From: an uncultured Lachnospiraceae bacterium
Lineage (GTDB): Bacteria > Bacillota > Clostridia > Lachnospirales > Lachnospiraceae
Direction: 5' to 3'
DNA: 64,000 nucleotides
Assembly: GCA_900316665.1 (NCBI GenBank)
Contig: ONDV01000007.1
Span: 19,028 to 83,027, forward strand
Below the pieces are notes generated by a model. The model did no database searches and was not told where the DNA came from. It saw only the letters and a list, made by a program, of their open reading frames with translations. A program made the translations under genes and the position numbers. This document shows positions 46,268 through 56,300 of the stretch, one piece after another (within the stretch, counting starts at the first letter, position 1; every line of letters starts with the position of its first letter).

Positions 46268-47134
46268 ATGAACTTTTTTTCAGGACTTGAAAAGTATGGA
46301 ATCAGCGGAACGGATGATCTCGACATTACCAAAGACGAGAAACATGAAAAGTCCGGCAGCAGTTCTTCAGGGCAGGATCCCGCTAAGGAAACTAAAGTGG
46401 AGGAACGGGATCTGATCCTTGAGAAGAAAGTGATTTGTCCGGTCTGCAATAATGAATTTAATACCAAAATAGTAAAGACAGGAAGAGTCAGAAGGAAAGA
46501 GCCTGATTTTGATCTGAGACCGAGAAGTGAGGCTATCGATACTCTGAAATATGATGTCACAGCCTGCCCCAGATGCGGTTATGCAGCTCTTAATAAATAT
46601 TTTGTTCATCTTTCTTCTACACAGATCCATATCCTGAAGGAAGAAGTGTGGAAGAAATTCAAGCCAAATCCTAAGAAGAAGACTGAGATCAATTCCTATG
46701 AAGATGCTCTAAACGCTTATAAGCTTGCTCTTTTGTCTGCTATGGTGAAGAGAGCCAGGATATCTGAGAAGGCATATATATGTCTTAAGGCAGCATGGAT
46801 CTTAAGGGATATGATAAAGCTTCAGAGTGACGATACCGAAGAGGGACGTAAAAATAAGAAGGCTCTTACAGAAGAATACGCCGGGTTTTACAGGCAGGCC
46901 TATGAGGGATTTCTGAAGGCAAGAAGTACTGAGATGCCTCCTTATTGCGGCATGGACAATACAACTCTTGATTTTATGCTTGCCAATATGTCGGTTTATC
47001 TTCATAAATATGAGACAGCATCAAGGCTGGTCGGAAATCTGCTGGTATCATCGGCACCGTCGAGAGTAAAATGCAAGTGCGTTGATCTGAAGGAAGAGAT
47101 CAAGCAGGGTCTCGCGAAACAGAAAAAGGATTAA
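46268..47134 (+). CDS. DUF2225-family zinc-binding protein
   Basis: 288 residues. After a charged start, two Cys pairs (VICPVCNNEF, about 57-66, and TACPRCGYAAL, about 98-108) form a probable zinc site, with the family motif RRKEPDFDLRPR between them. The rest is helical and TPR-like. This matches DUF2225, of unknown function. It sits between glnS and argS in the same operon. Confidence 0.85.
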   Translation: MNFFSGLEKYGISGTDDLDITKDEKHEKSGSSSSGQDPAKETKVEERDLILEKKVICPVCNNEFNTKIVKTGRVRRKEPDFDLRPRSEAIDTLKYDVTACPRCGYAALNKYFVHLSSTQIHILKEEVWKKFKPNPKKKTEINSYEDALNAYKLALLSAMVKRARISEKAYICLKAAWILRDMIKLQSDDTEEGRKNKKALTEEYAGFYRQAYEGFLKARSTEMPPYCGMDNTTLDFMLANMSVYLHKYETASRLVGNLLVSSAPSRVKCKCVDLKEEIKQGLAKQKKD

Positions 47135-47145
47135 AGCGTTTTATT

Positions 47146-48909
47146 ATGAAAGAATTAACAGAACTTATACAGGAAGACATGAAAGAGGCCTTTATAAAGG
47201 CCGGATATGATGGAGATTTTGCAAAGGTTACTGTCTCAAAGAGGCCGGATCTCTGCGAATATCAGGTAAACGGAGCCATGGCGGCGGCAAAGAAATATAA
47301 AAAATCCCCGCTTGAGATAGCGACATCGGTAGTTTCATGTCTTAACAGCAGTCTGATCGGGAAAGCTGATGTGGTTTCGCCCGGTTTTATCAATCTCACT
47401 CTTGATTCAAAGGCTTTATCTTTATATCTTGAGAAGATGGCGGAAGACGAGAAATTCGGATTGGAACCTGTGAAAGATCCGAAGAATATTATGATGGATT
47501 ACGGCGGACCGAATGTGGCAAAGCCTCTTCATGTCGGTCATCTCCGTTCTGCGGTGATCGGAGAAAGTATAAAGAGGATACTTGAGTTTACCGGAAATAA
47601 AGTCATCGGAGATATCCATCTCGGAGACTGGGGCACGCAGATGGGGCTCATTATCACAGAGCTGAAGATCAGAAAGCCGGATCTTCCATATTTTGATCCC
47701 GAATATACGGGTGATTATCCCAAGGAACCGCCTTTTACCATGGCGGAACTTGAGGAGATATATCCGACTGCTTCGGCTAAATCAAAGAAAGATAAGGAAT
47801 ATCACGAGAAAGCTCTCGAAGCGACAAGACAGCTGCAGGACGGCAGAAGGGGATATGTGGCTCTATGGAAACACATAATGCATCTGTCCGTAAATGATCT
47901 GAAGAAGAATTATGAGAGGCTGAATGTATCATTTGATCTTTGGAAGGGCGAATCGGATTCAAAGGAATATATAGGCCCCATGGTCGAGAAGATGAAAGCT
48001 GACGGGTTCGCTTATGTCAGTAACGGCGCGCTTGTCTGCGATGTAAGTCAGGAGTCAGATAAAAAGACCATACCGCCATGCATGCTTTTAAAAACTGACG
48101 GAGCTGCTCTTTATGATACAACGGATCTTGCAACTCTTGTCTGGAGGATGAAGGATTATCACCCTGACAGGATCATTTATGTGGTTGACAAGAGACAGGA
48201 ACTTCACTTTATACAGGTCTTCAGATGCGCTCGAAAGACAGGGATCGTGCCTGATTCGACAGATCTCACTTTCATAGGTTTCGGAACCATGAACGGAAAA
48301 GACGGTCATCCTTTCAAGACCAGAGAGGGAGGAGTAATGAGGCTTTCTACTCTCCTTGATGATGTTGAATCGAAGATGCTTGAGAAGATTTCTTCAAATG
48401 ATGATATGTCAGAGGAAGAGGCATGTGACGCTGCAAAGAAGATAGCTCTTGCTGCTGTGAAATACGGAGATCTGCAGAATGTTGCAAGCAAGGATTATAT
48501 TTTTGACGTAGATCAGTTTACGGCATTTGAAGGCAATACCGGTCCTTATATCCTGTATACAATAGTAAGAATAAAGTCTATACTGAAGAAATACAAAGAG
48601 AAGTTTGGCGCTCTCCCGGCCATAAGCTTTGGCCCGGCGGATTCCGGCGCTGCAAGAGAACTGGAGCTTTCTATATCCGGTTTCCAGAGGGCGGTCAGAC
48701 AGGCGGCAGATGAGCTTGCTCCGTCAAGGATATGCGCTTATATTTATGATCTTTCGGAGAAATTAAATAAATTTTATCATGAGACTAAGATCCTTGCTAT
48801 TGAAGATGTCAGAGAAAGAGAAAATGCTGTATCTCTTGTGAGACTGGCCATGAATATCCTGAATAAATGCATTGATATGCTGGGATTTTCGGCGCCTGAC
48901 AAAATGTAA
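47146..48909 (+). CDS. argS: Arginyl-tRNA synthetase
   Basis: 587 residues, class Ia. The N-terminal additional domain is present; the HIGH motif is GGPNVAKPLHVGHLRSAVIGE. As in many ArgRS the KMSKS loop is replaced, here by MNGKDGHPFKTREGGVMRL. The DALR anticodon-binding domain ends the protein. It starts 11 bases after DUF2225; the ribosome-binding site (AAGGA) is distant, so translation may depend on coupling. Confidence 0.95.
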   Translation: MKELTELIQEDMKEAFIKAGYDGDFAKVTVSKRPDLCEYQVNGAMAAAKKYKKSPLEIATSVVSCLNSSLIGKADVVSPGFINLTLDSKALSLYLEKMAEDEKFGLEPVKDPKNIMMDYGGPNVAKPLHVGHLRSAVIGESIKRILEFTGNKVIGDIHLGDWGTQMGLIITELKIRKPDLPYFDPEYTGDYPKEPPFTMAELEEIYPTASAKSKKDKEYHEKALEATRQLQDGRRGYVALWKHIMHLSVNDLKKNYERLNVSFDLWKGESDSKEYIGPMVEKMKADGFAYVSNGALVCDVSQESDKKTIPPCMLLKTDGAALYDTTDLATLVWRMKDYHPDRIIYVVDKRQELHFIQVFRCARKTGIVPDSTDLTFIGFGTMNGKDGHPFKTREGGVMRLSTLLDDVESKMLEKISSNDDMSEEEACDAAKKIALAAVKYGDLQNVASKDYIFDVDQFTAFEGNTGPYILYTIVRIKSILKKYKEKFGALPAISFGPADSGAARELELSISGFQRAVRQAADELAPSRICAYIYDLSEKLNKFYHETKILAIEDVRERENAVSLVRLAMNILNKCIDMLGFSAPDKM

Positions 48910-48971
48910 GAGCCTGTAAGGGTTTGAAACGACGAAATCAGTCGTGATCATAAATAAGTAACAAAGATTTT

Positions 48972-49001
48972 TTGACACCTCTATATAAAGGGTTATATAT
49001 T
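48972..49001 (+). promoter_or_regulatory. Promoter of the GTPase/nfn/DUF5717/gltX operon
   Basis: Consensus -35 TTGACA (48972-48977), 18-base spacer, -10 TATATT (48996-49001); TATATA with a 16-base spacer also fits. It lies in the 112-base gap after argS. No Fur/Zur-like palindrome was recognised. Confidence 0.6.
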
Positions 49002-49021
49002 TTCACGGATGGAGAGAAGAA

Positions 49022-50074
49022 ATGACAAAGATTGATATTGTGTCGGGATTTCTGGGAGCCGGCAAGACCACTTTTATGAAGAAGATGGTTGCAGAGGCTT
49101 TCAGAGATGAGAAAATCGTAATCGTTGAGAATGAATTCGGTGAGATCGGAATTGATTCCGGTTTTCTTAAAGATACCGGAATAACAGTATCTGAAATAAA
49201 TGGCGGATGCGTCTGCTGTACTCTGGTCGGCGACTTCACAAAGAATCTTCATGAAGTCATAGACAGATACCATCCTGACAGGATTCTTGTTGAGCCGTCG
49301 GGAGTTGCAAAGCTTTCAGATGTTATGGTTTCAGTAATGGATGTCGTGAAAGAAGAAAAAGATGTAAGTATGAATGCTCTTGTCACGGTAATCAATGCAT
49401 TGAAGGCAAGAAAGCAGATGAAAGCTTTCGGTGAGTTTTTCTCTGATCAGATAATTCACGCGACAGTTATTATTCTCTCACGTACACAGAAAGCTGATCA
49501 GGAAAGTCTGGAATTTTGTGTTAACGAGATTAAGAAGCTGAATGACAGTGCGACTATCATTACCACTCCCTGGGATGAGCTTGACGGAGCTCAGATATTA
49601 AAGACTCTTGAGGGACAGGACAATCTGGCGGTACAGACTCTGGCTGAGATGCATCACGAAGAGGAAGAGCATGAGCACGAGCATTGTCATCACCATGATG
49701 ATGATGAGCATGAGCATTGTCATCACCACCATGATGATGAACCTTGTCATCACCATGATGATGAACATGAACACGGCCATTGTCATCATCACCATCACGC
49801 AGATGATGTATTTCAGACGATTGGTATTGAGACACCGCATAAATTCAAGAAGGAGACTATTGAAAGCGCACTTTCGGCATTCTCCGGATCTGATTATGGA
49901 TATATAGTTCGTTCCAAGGGAATTGTTCCATCAACCGGAAAAGACTGGTATTATTTTGATCTGGTTGACGGGGAATATGAAATCAGGACAGGCGAGCCTG
50001 ATGTGACGGGAAAGCTCGTTGTGATCGGAACCGACCTTTCCGAGGACAAAATAAGAAAAGCTTTCGGACTTTAA
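49022..50074 (+). CDS. CobW/COG0523 metal-trafficking GTPase with His-rich loop
   Basis: 350 residues. G3E GTPase with Walker A GFLGAGKTT (9-17), the metal-binding CxCC motif (INGGCVCC, Cys63-Cys66) and LVEPSGVAKLSD. The guanine-specificity position reads LSRTQKAD instead of NKxD. Residues about 211-263 are extremely rich in His, Asp, Glu and Cys (about 25 His, 4 Cys), a probable Zn/Ni/Co store. The C-terminal CobW domain follows (about 265-350). Such proteins deliver metal to client enzymes; the metal is not certain. The second GTPase follows after 12 bases. Confidence 0.9.
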   Translation: MTKIDIVSGFLGAGKTTFMKKMVAEAFRDEKIVIVENEFGEIGIDSGFLKDTGITVSEINGGCVCCTLVGDFTKNLHEVIDRYHPDRILVEPSGVAKLSDVMVSVMDVVKEEKDVSMNALVTVINALKARKQMKAFGEFFSDQIIHATVIILSRTQKADQESLEFCVNEIKKLNDSATIITTPWDELDGAQILKTLEGQDNLAVQTLAEMHHEEEEHEHEHCHHHDDDEHEHCHHHHDDEPCHHHDDEHEHGHCHHHHHADDVFQTIGIETPHKFKKETIESALSAFSGSDYGYIVRSKGIVPSTGKDWYYFDLVDGEYEIRTGEPDVTGKLVVIGTDLSEDKIRKAFGL

Positions 50075-50086
50075 GAAGGAGCATAA

Positions 50087-51046
50087 ATGGAAGACGTACC
50101 CGTATATTTCTTTACAGGATTTATGGACAGCGGCAAAACTTCATTGATAGAAGAGACGCTTCTTGAAAACGGATTCGGCGATGACTGTGACAGCATACTT
50201 ATCATAGCATGCGAAGACGGAGACACTGAATATGATACCGAGCGGCTGAAAAAGATCCATGCTACAGTAGTAATGTCCGAAGATAAATCGGATTTTACAA
50301 AAGAAAACTTAAAAAAACTTGACAGTGCCTATGAGCCTGACTGCGTATTCATAGAATATAACGGCACATGGGAAACAGATGATGTATATTCCGGAAAGGT
50401 GCTTCCTGAGAACTGGACGATAGTCCAGTCTCTGGCCACGGCAGATGCTGCTGATTTTCAGATGTATCTTCTTAATATGAGAAAGATCATGGTAGAGCAG
50501 CTTAAGCATGCGGATGTTATCATTTTTAACCGTTGTGATGATGATACGCCAAAGAGTAAATTCAGGGCTTCCGTGAAATCAATAAACAGACCGGCTCAGA
50601 TCGTATATGAGCGTTCAGACGGAACAGTAGACAACAGACCTGACGAGATGCCATTTAATGATAAAGCGGACGAGATAGATCTTGATGATTCCGATTATGC
50701 TCTCTGGTTTATGGATGCCATGGACAACCCTAAGAAATACGATGGAAAGACCGTATCTTTTCTGGCTCTCGTCTACAATCCCAGGGAAGGAAAGAAGAAG
50801 CTTAAAAGCGGGACTTTCGTTCCCGGCAGATTTGCGATGACCTGCTGTGTCGAAGATATTCAGTTTCTGGGACTTAAATGCGTTTATCCGGATTCCGACA
50901 AGATAGCTCACAAGAGCTGGATAAAAATCAAGGCAAAAGTAAAAAACGAATTTGCCAGAGAGTATCATGGTAAAGGACCGGTTCTCTATCCGGTCTCCAT
51001 AGAGCCGGCCGATAAGCCGGAGGATGAACTTGTATACTTCAGCTGA
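50087..51046 (+). CDS. CobW-like GTPase fused to a TIGR03943/DUF1980-like domain
   Basis: 319 residues. The N-terminal half is a divergent G3E GTPase: Walker A GFMDSGKTS (11-19) and NRCD in the NKxD position, but no CxCC motif and EYNGTW where EPSG is usual. The C-terminal part (about 218-319) with GKTVSFLALVY, FVPGRFAMTCCVEDIQFLGL and the ending KPEDELVYFS resembles the soluble domain of TIGR03943/YcgQ proteins, which other bacteria keep next to metal GTPases and a permease. Here it appears fused to the GTPase. AAGGAG precedes the ATG. Confidence 0.75.
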   Translation: MEDVPVYFFTGFMDSGKTSLIEETLLENGFGDDCDSILIIACEDGDTEYDTERLKKIHATVVMSEDKSDFTKENLKKLDSAYEPDCVFIEYNGTWETDDVYSGKVLPENWTIVQSLATADAADFQMYLLNMRKIMVEQLKHADVIIFNRCDDDTPKSKFRASVKSINRPAQIVYERSDGTVDNRPDEMPFNDKADEIDLDDSDYALWFMDAMDNPKKYDGKTVSFLALVYNPREGKKKLKSGTFVPGRFAMTCCVEDIQFLGLKCVYPDSDKIAHKSWIKIKAKVKNEFAREYHGKGPVLYPVSIEPADKPEDELVYFS

Positions 51047-51075
51047 TGGAAAAGCAATAGATAAGGAGAGATGCT

Positions 51076-51963
51076 ATGTATGAAATAGTGAAAAAGGAGC
51101 TTCTCGCTGACAAGATCTTCGAGATGGTCGTGAAAGCTCCGAGAGTTGCCGGATCATGTCTTCCGGGACAGTTCGTGATCGTAAGAACGGATGAGGAGTC
51201 TGAGAGAATTCCTCTTACCATCTGTGACTATGACAGAAATGAAGGTACGATTACAATAGTTGTCCAGATGATAGGCGCTTCTACAGAAAAAATGGAAGAA
51301 TTAAATGAGGGTGACAGCTTTCATGATTTCGTAGGACCTCTCGGAAATCCTTCAGACCTTTGCGTGGAGGAAAATCTTGAAGAGACGAAAAAGAAGAAGA
51401 TCGTTTTTATCGCCGGCGGTCTCGGTACAGCACCTGTCTACTGTCAGGTGAAATGGCTTCATGAGCATGATGTCCCCGTGACTGTAATAATGGGCTCGAG
51501 GACAAAAGATCTCCTTTTCTATGTAGACAAGATGAATGCCGTTTCTGACAATCATGTTACAACAGACGATGGTACTTATGGTTTTCACGGGATGGGAACC
51601 GACTGCCTGAAGTCTCTTGTAAATGAAGGACGTGAGTTTGACCATTGCGTTGCCATAGGTCCCATGATAATGATGAAATTTGTCTGCCTTCTTACAAAGG
51701 AACTTGGTATTCATACTGTTGTTTCAATGAATCCTGTTATGGTTGACGGTACAGGAATGTGCGGCGCATGCAGGCTGATAGTAGACGGAAAGGTCAAGTT
51801 CGCCTGTGTGGACGGACCTGAATTTGACGGACATCTTGTCGATTTCGATCTGGCTATGAAGAGAATGAAACAGTACAAGACCGAAGAGGGCAGAAAGAAG
51901 CTTGAATTCGAAGAAGGCGAGACACATCACGGTGGTTGCGGTTTATGCGGAGGTGACAAATAA
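51076..51963 (+). CDS. nfnA: NfnA-type ferredoxin:NADP oxidoreductase, FAD/NAD subunit
   Basis: 295 residues. FAD- and NAD(H)-binding subunit, as in NfnA and DHOD electron-transfer subunits. RIPLTICDYDR binds FAD, FIAGGLGTAPVYCQ (about 112-125) binds NAD, and the C-terminal Cys set MCGACRLIVDGKVKFACVDG (about 228-247) holds a [2Fe-2S] cluster. With the next gene it probably forms the electron-bifurcating NADH-dependent ferredoxin:NADP+ oxidoreductase. The stop and the next start overlap by one base. Confidence 0.88.
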   Translation: MYEIVKKELLADKIFEMVVKAPRVAGSCLPGQFVIVRTDEESERIPLTICDYDRNEGTITIVVQMIGASTEKMEELNEGDSFHDFVGPLGNPSDLCVEENLEETKKKKIVFIAGGLGTAPVYCQVKWLHEHDVPVTVIMGSRTKDLLFYVDKMNAVSDNHVTTDDGTYGFHGMGTDCLKSLVNEGREFDHCVAIGPMIMMKFVCLLTKELGIHTVVSMNPVMVDGTGMCGACRLIVDGKVKFACVDGPEFDGHLVDFDLAMKRMKQYKTEEGRKKLEFEEGETHHGGCGLCGGDK

Positions 51964-53360
51964 TGGCAGCAGATGTTCTTAAGAGAGTACCAGTATCCGA
52001 ACAGGATCCGAAAGTCAGGGCAAAGAATTTTGACGAGGTTTGTCTCGGATACACTGAAGATGAGGCGGTTGAGGAAGCTTCAAGATGCTTGAACTGCAAG
52101 AATCCCAGATGCGTCGGAGGCTGCCCTGTATCAATAAATATTCCTGCCTTTATCCAGGAAGTAAAGAACAGGAATTTCGAGAAGGCATATGAGATAATTT
52201 CTGAATCTTCTTCTCTTCCGGCAGTCTGCGGCAGAGTATGTCCTCAGGAGACTCAATGCGAAGGTCAGTGCATAAGGGGAATCAAGGGCGAACCGGTCGC
52301 AATCGGAAAGCTTGAAAGATTTACGGCTGACTGGGCAAGAGAGCATAACATAAGACCGTCCTCAAATAAAGAGAAGAACGGTCATAAGGTGGCAGTGATC
52401 GGAGCTGGTCCTTCCGGACTCACATGTGCGGGAGATCTGGCAAAAGACGGATATGATGTAACGATCTTCGAGGCTCTTCATGAAGCCGGAGGAGTGCTCG
52501 TTTATGGTATTCCTGAATTTCGTCTTCCGAAAGAAAAGGTCGTGAAGAAGGAAGTAGAAAATGTAGAAAATCTCGGTGTAAAGATCGAGAAGAATGTTGT
52601 CATTGGAAAGACGCTTACCATAGATGATCTGTTTGAGAAGGAAGGATTCGAGGCGGTATTCATAGGTTCAGGTGCCGGACTTCCAAGATTTATGGGAATC
52701 CCCGGAGAGCAGGCCAACGGTGTTTTTTCCGCAAACGAATATCTGACAAGAAATAATCTGATGAAAGCCTTCAAGGACGAGGATACTCCTATCCAGAGAG
52801 GAAAGAAGGTAGTGGTAGTAGGCGGCGGAAATGTTGCTATGGATGCTGCCAGAACTGCTTTAAGGCTTGGAGCCGAGGTCCACATCGTCTACAGAAGATC
52901 CATGGAAGAGCTTCCTGCCAGAAAGGAAGAAGTGCACCATGCTGAAGAGGAAGGTGTGATTTTTAATCTTCTTGAAAATCCCGTTGAGATCCTTACAGAT
53001 GAAAATGACTGGGTCACAGGCATAAGGCTTATTAACATGGAACTCGGTGAACCTGATCAGTCAGGAAGAAGAAGACCTGTGGAGATCAAGGGTTCAGAGC
53101 ATGATATAGAATGTGATACAGTAATAATGGCGCTCGGAACTTCTCCCAATCCCCTTATTTCCTCGACTACAAAAGGCCTCGATGTAAATAAGAAGGGCTG
53201 CATAATAGCTGAAGAGGACACAGGAGCTACATCAAGACCTGGTGTATATGCCGGAGGCGATGCTGTTACAGGAGCGGCTACAGTCATACTCGCCATGGGC
53301 GCAGGCAAGGAAGCAGCAAAAGGAATAGAAGAATATTTTGCAAAGAAATACGGGAAATAA
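51963..53360 (+). CDS. nfnB: NfnB-type NADPH/FAD subunit (GltA-like glutamate synthase homologue)
   Basis: 465 residues. The N-terminal iron-sulphur part has CLNCKNPRCVGGCPV and CGRVCPQETQCEGQC, two [4Fe-4S] sites. AVIGAGPSGLTCAGDLAKDG binds FAD and VVVGGGNVAMDAARTALRLG binds NADPH. This is the small-subunit fold of glutamate synthase; because nfnA precedes it and no large GltB lies nearby, NfnAB is the better reading. It balances NADH, NADPH and ferredoxin in anaerobes. Confidence 0.9.
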   Translation: MAADVLKRVPVSEQDPKVRAKNFDEVCLGYTEDEAVEEASRCLNCKNPRCVGGCPVSINIPAFIQEVKNRNFEKAYEIISESSSLPAVCGRVCPQETQCEGQCIRGIKGEPVAIGKLERFTADWAREHNIRPSSNKEKNGHKVAVIGAGPSGLTCAGDLAKDGYDVTIFEALHEAGGVLVYGIPEFRLPKEKVVKKEVENVENLGVKIEKNVVIGKTLTIDDLFEKEGFEAVFIGSGAGLPRFMGIPGEQANGVFSANEYLTRNNLMKAFKDEDTPIQRGKKVVVVGGGNVAMDAARTALRLGAEVHIVYRRSMEELPARKEEVHHAEEEGVIFNLLENPVEILTDENDWVTGIRLINMELGEPDQSGRRRPVEIKGSEHDIECDTVIMALGTSPNPLISSTTKGLDVNKKGCIIAEEDTGATSRPGVYAGGDAVTGAATVILAMGAGKEAAKGIEEYFAKKYGK

Positions 53361-53372
53361 TAAGATTCTGTC

Positions 53373-56300
53373 ATGGAAGATAACGCGGTAAGAAAGAGAA
53401 TACGCAGGCTCTCTCAGGACAGGCAGGATGACCCTGTACCCAAGGTCGTTCTGTCATGCAGCGAGCTTACGATGAATTTCATATGGAATCATGAGAAGAC
53501 AGGGTCATTTTCTGTAAAGTCAACGAATGGAGTGACCTTAAATGGCGCTGTATACTCTTCCTCGCCTTATGTTATTATAAAAAATTCCGTGATAAGTGGT
53601 ACTGATGTATCCGTGAGCTTTTCGCTTACGGATACTATCTTCTATCCCGGAGATTTGCTGACGGGTGAATTCGTTATTGTATTAAACAGATTTGAGACGA
53701 CTCTGCCTTTTAAATTTTCTTTTTCAAAATCCAAAATAAGTGCAAAGAACCGTGATATCTGCAATATGAAAGATTTTCTCATGCTTTCAGAGGATGATAT
53801 CCAGTCTGCCATGAATCTGTTCTACAGAAGCGATTTTGCTGAATTCATGGAGTCTGCTGATACAAATCTTTCGCTTATTTACAGAGGATACAAAAACGCC
53901 ATTCCATCACAGATAAATTTTGAGAACTTTCTTTCCGATGCAGGACTTAAGGATCCTGTCAGGATCACTGCCGGCTGCCGTGAGAAGAAATTTATCGGAA
54001 TGGAGGTCGATACTGCTGGGTCGATCACCTTGTTAAAGAATACATGGGGATATCTCTCCGTTAAAATAAGCACAGATTCTTCTTTTATAGAGCTCGAAAA
54101 GACTCATATAAGAGAAAATGATTTTCTTGGCAGAGAATGCCATATTGGTTTTGTGATAAAAAGAGATGCGCTTCACTGCGGACTTAATTACGGAACCATA
54201 ACCGTAACATCAGACAGGAATAAATTTGATTTTCTTATTACCGCATCTCCCGATACGGAAAAGGAGATGGATAGAAGAAGAAAAAATCTGGCTGCCGGAT
54301 ATCTTATTCATGGCGCCTGTTCTTCATATATTTCAATGAGGCTTGGAATTTCTTCTCCTGTCGAATTTCTCCGGGATCTCCGCGATGCCATCACGGCAGT
54401 TACTGCGAAAGAAAGAGATGAAGCTGAACTTGAAAACGGATTTCTTTCATATAAGCCCAGCCATTGGTATGCGCTTTTTAATGTCTATGGATTAATAATG
54501 GCTAATGAAAGACGGGACGCTCTGTCTGCTATAGAGATACTGAGAAGAAGTATAACTGACAGAAAGAGTCCTGAGTGGGCTTTTCTTTTGTATCTTCTCA
54601 TTCTCATGGGGATCGACAAGGATGACACCGAGAAGCTGACGGTCGAGATCGAGAAAATTTTCCAGATGAGTCCTGAGGATCCAAGACTTTTTCTCATACT
54701 CCTGTCAGTAAGGAATGAGTACAGAGCCGATAAGTCTCTCAAATTGAAAGCTATCCGCCAGTGGGTGATGAACGGTTACAACAGTCCCTTTTTCATACTT
54801 GAGGCCTACCTTGTAGCAGCTGATAATCCCAATCTTCTTACTGACATCAATGATCCTTTTGTCAGAAAGATTTTACATTTTGCCTATAAGAAAAAAGTCT
54901 TCAGTGACTCGATCTATAAGAGGATCACTGACCTTATGGCGTCAGATCCTGCTTTCAGGCCGGATACGCTTTCTATATTAATAAATACATATAATGAGAA
55001 AAACAGTGATGAACTTCTTACCGAAATAGTAAGATATATGATTCGCGGCAAAAGGAAAGAACCACTTGACGCAAGATGGTATCTTCTCGCGATTGAAAAA
55101 AATTTACCTGTTGCGGGAATATATGAGTTTTACATGGAATGCCTTCCCAACGACAGCAGCATGGCTCTTCCTGAGAAGGTACTGATGTATTTCAGATATC
55201 CCGGCACCCTTTCATATGAAAAGCAGGCCTTTCTGTATTCTTCCGTAGTGGCTCATAAGAATGAGAACGGAAAAATATACGAGGAATACCGGAGAGAGTC
55301 GGATGCGTTTGCCATAAGTTCAGCTATGGAACATACTGTTAATGAAGATACGCTGATCCTTTATCATGATCTTATGCGGCGTAATATATGGCCTGAAAGG
55401 GAGATGGGTTTCAGGCAGGATATACTTTTTACCAGAAGAGTCCATGTCTTTCTGAAAAGCGCGGTAAGGCTTGTCGTCTATCAGAATTCTGTTTCCAGTC
55501 CTGAGATGGTGCCTGTAATAAACGGCATGTCATATGTAAGGATTTTTGACAGAAATTACAGAATCTTTATTGAGGATGGAAGAGGAGTAAGATATTCGTC
55601 GCGGGATCTTTATGATACAGACAGGGTCATTAACGATATATCGTCCGATGACTATTCGGATGATTTCTGCAGGATCAAAACATACTTGAGTCATTCAGAT
55701 ACAGGCGATAATATTCTCGATGATCCTGAGATTGCAAAGATCATTTTATCATCTGATTTCATAAGACCGGGATTTTTGAATGAAAGTCTCCGTAAGATCA
55801 TGATCAATGAAGATAAGAATTCTAATGAATATCTGGGAGCTTATTTATGGAACCACAGGAAAGAGCATATGCCGGATCCCGAAATGAGAAGAATATGTCT
55901 TCTCTTCGGTATCAGGCATGGCTTCTTTGATGATGCTCTTAAGTTTATGATGAGGCAGTACGTTTATAAGATCCCGGCAAAAGAAGAACTTAATCTTCTG
56001 TCTGATGAGACTGAAACTGAGGATGAAAAGGCAGCTGATTTTATAATAAAAGCAAGCGCCAACCTTATGTTCAGCGGTTTTTATACAGATGAGACATTGG
56101 AATTATTAAAAAACAAATATATAAGTTCAGCTCGGAATATGAGCAGGTTTTTTCTGACGGCTTACCAAAGTAATATAAACATTTTCGAACTGGCGGAAAA
56201 GACAATAATCCTGATTCTTTATACAGACAATTCCGTTCCGTATCCGAGAGAGGCTTTTCAGGTATATACCGGCCGGGAACCCGGCCCTGACAAAATGCTT

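Noticed and set aside
48910..48971. Terminator after argS
   Set aside because: A small ACGAC/GTCGT hairpin exists but has only 5 bp and no T-run, so I did not call it.
49560..49907. Several open frames on both strands in the CobW His-rich tract
   Set aside because: They come from the CAT/GAT-repeat composition, which lacks stops in all frames; the proteins are low-complexity shadows of the GTPase gene.
51963..53360. Classical glutamate synthase small subunit
   Set aside because: No large subunit lies nearby and the FAD/NAD subunit overlaps its start; NfnAB fits better.
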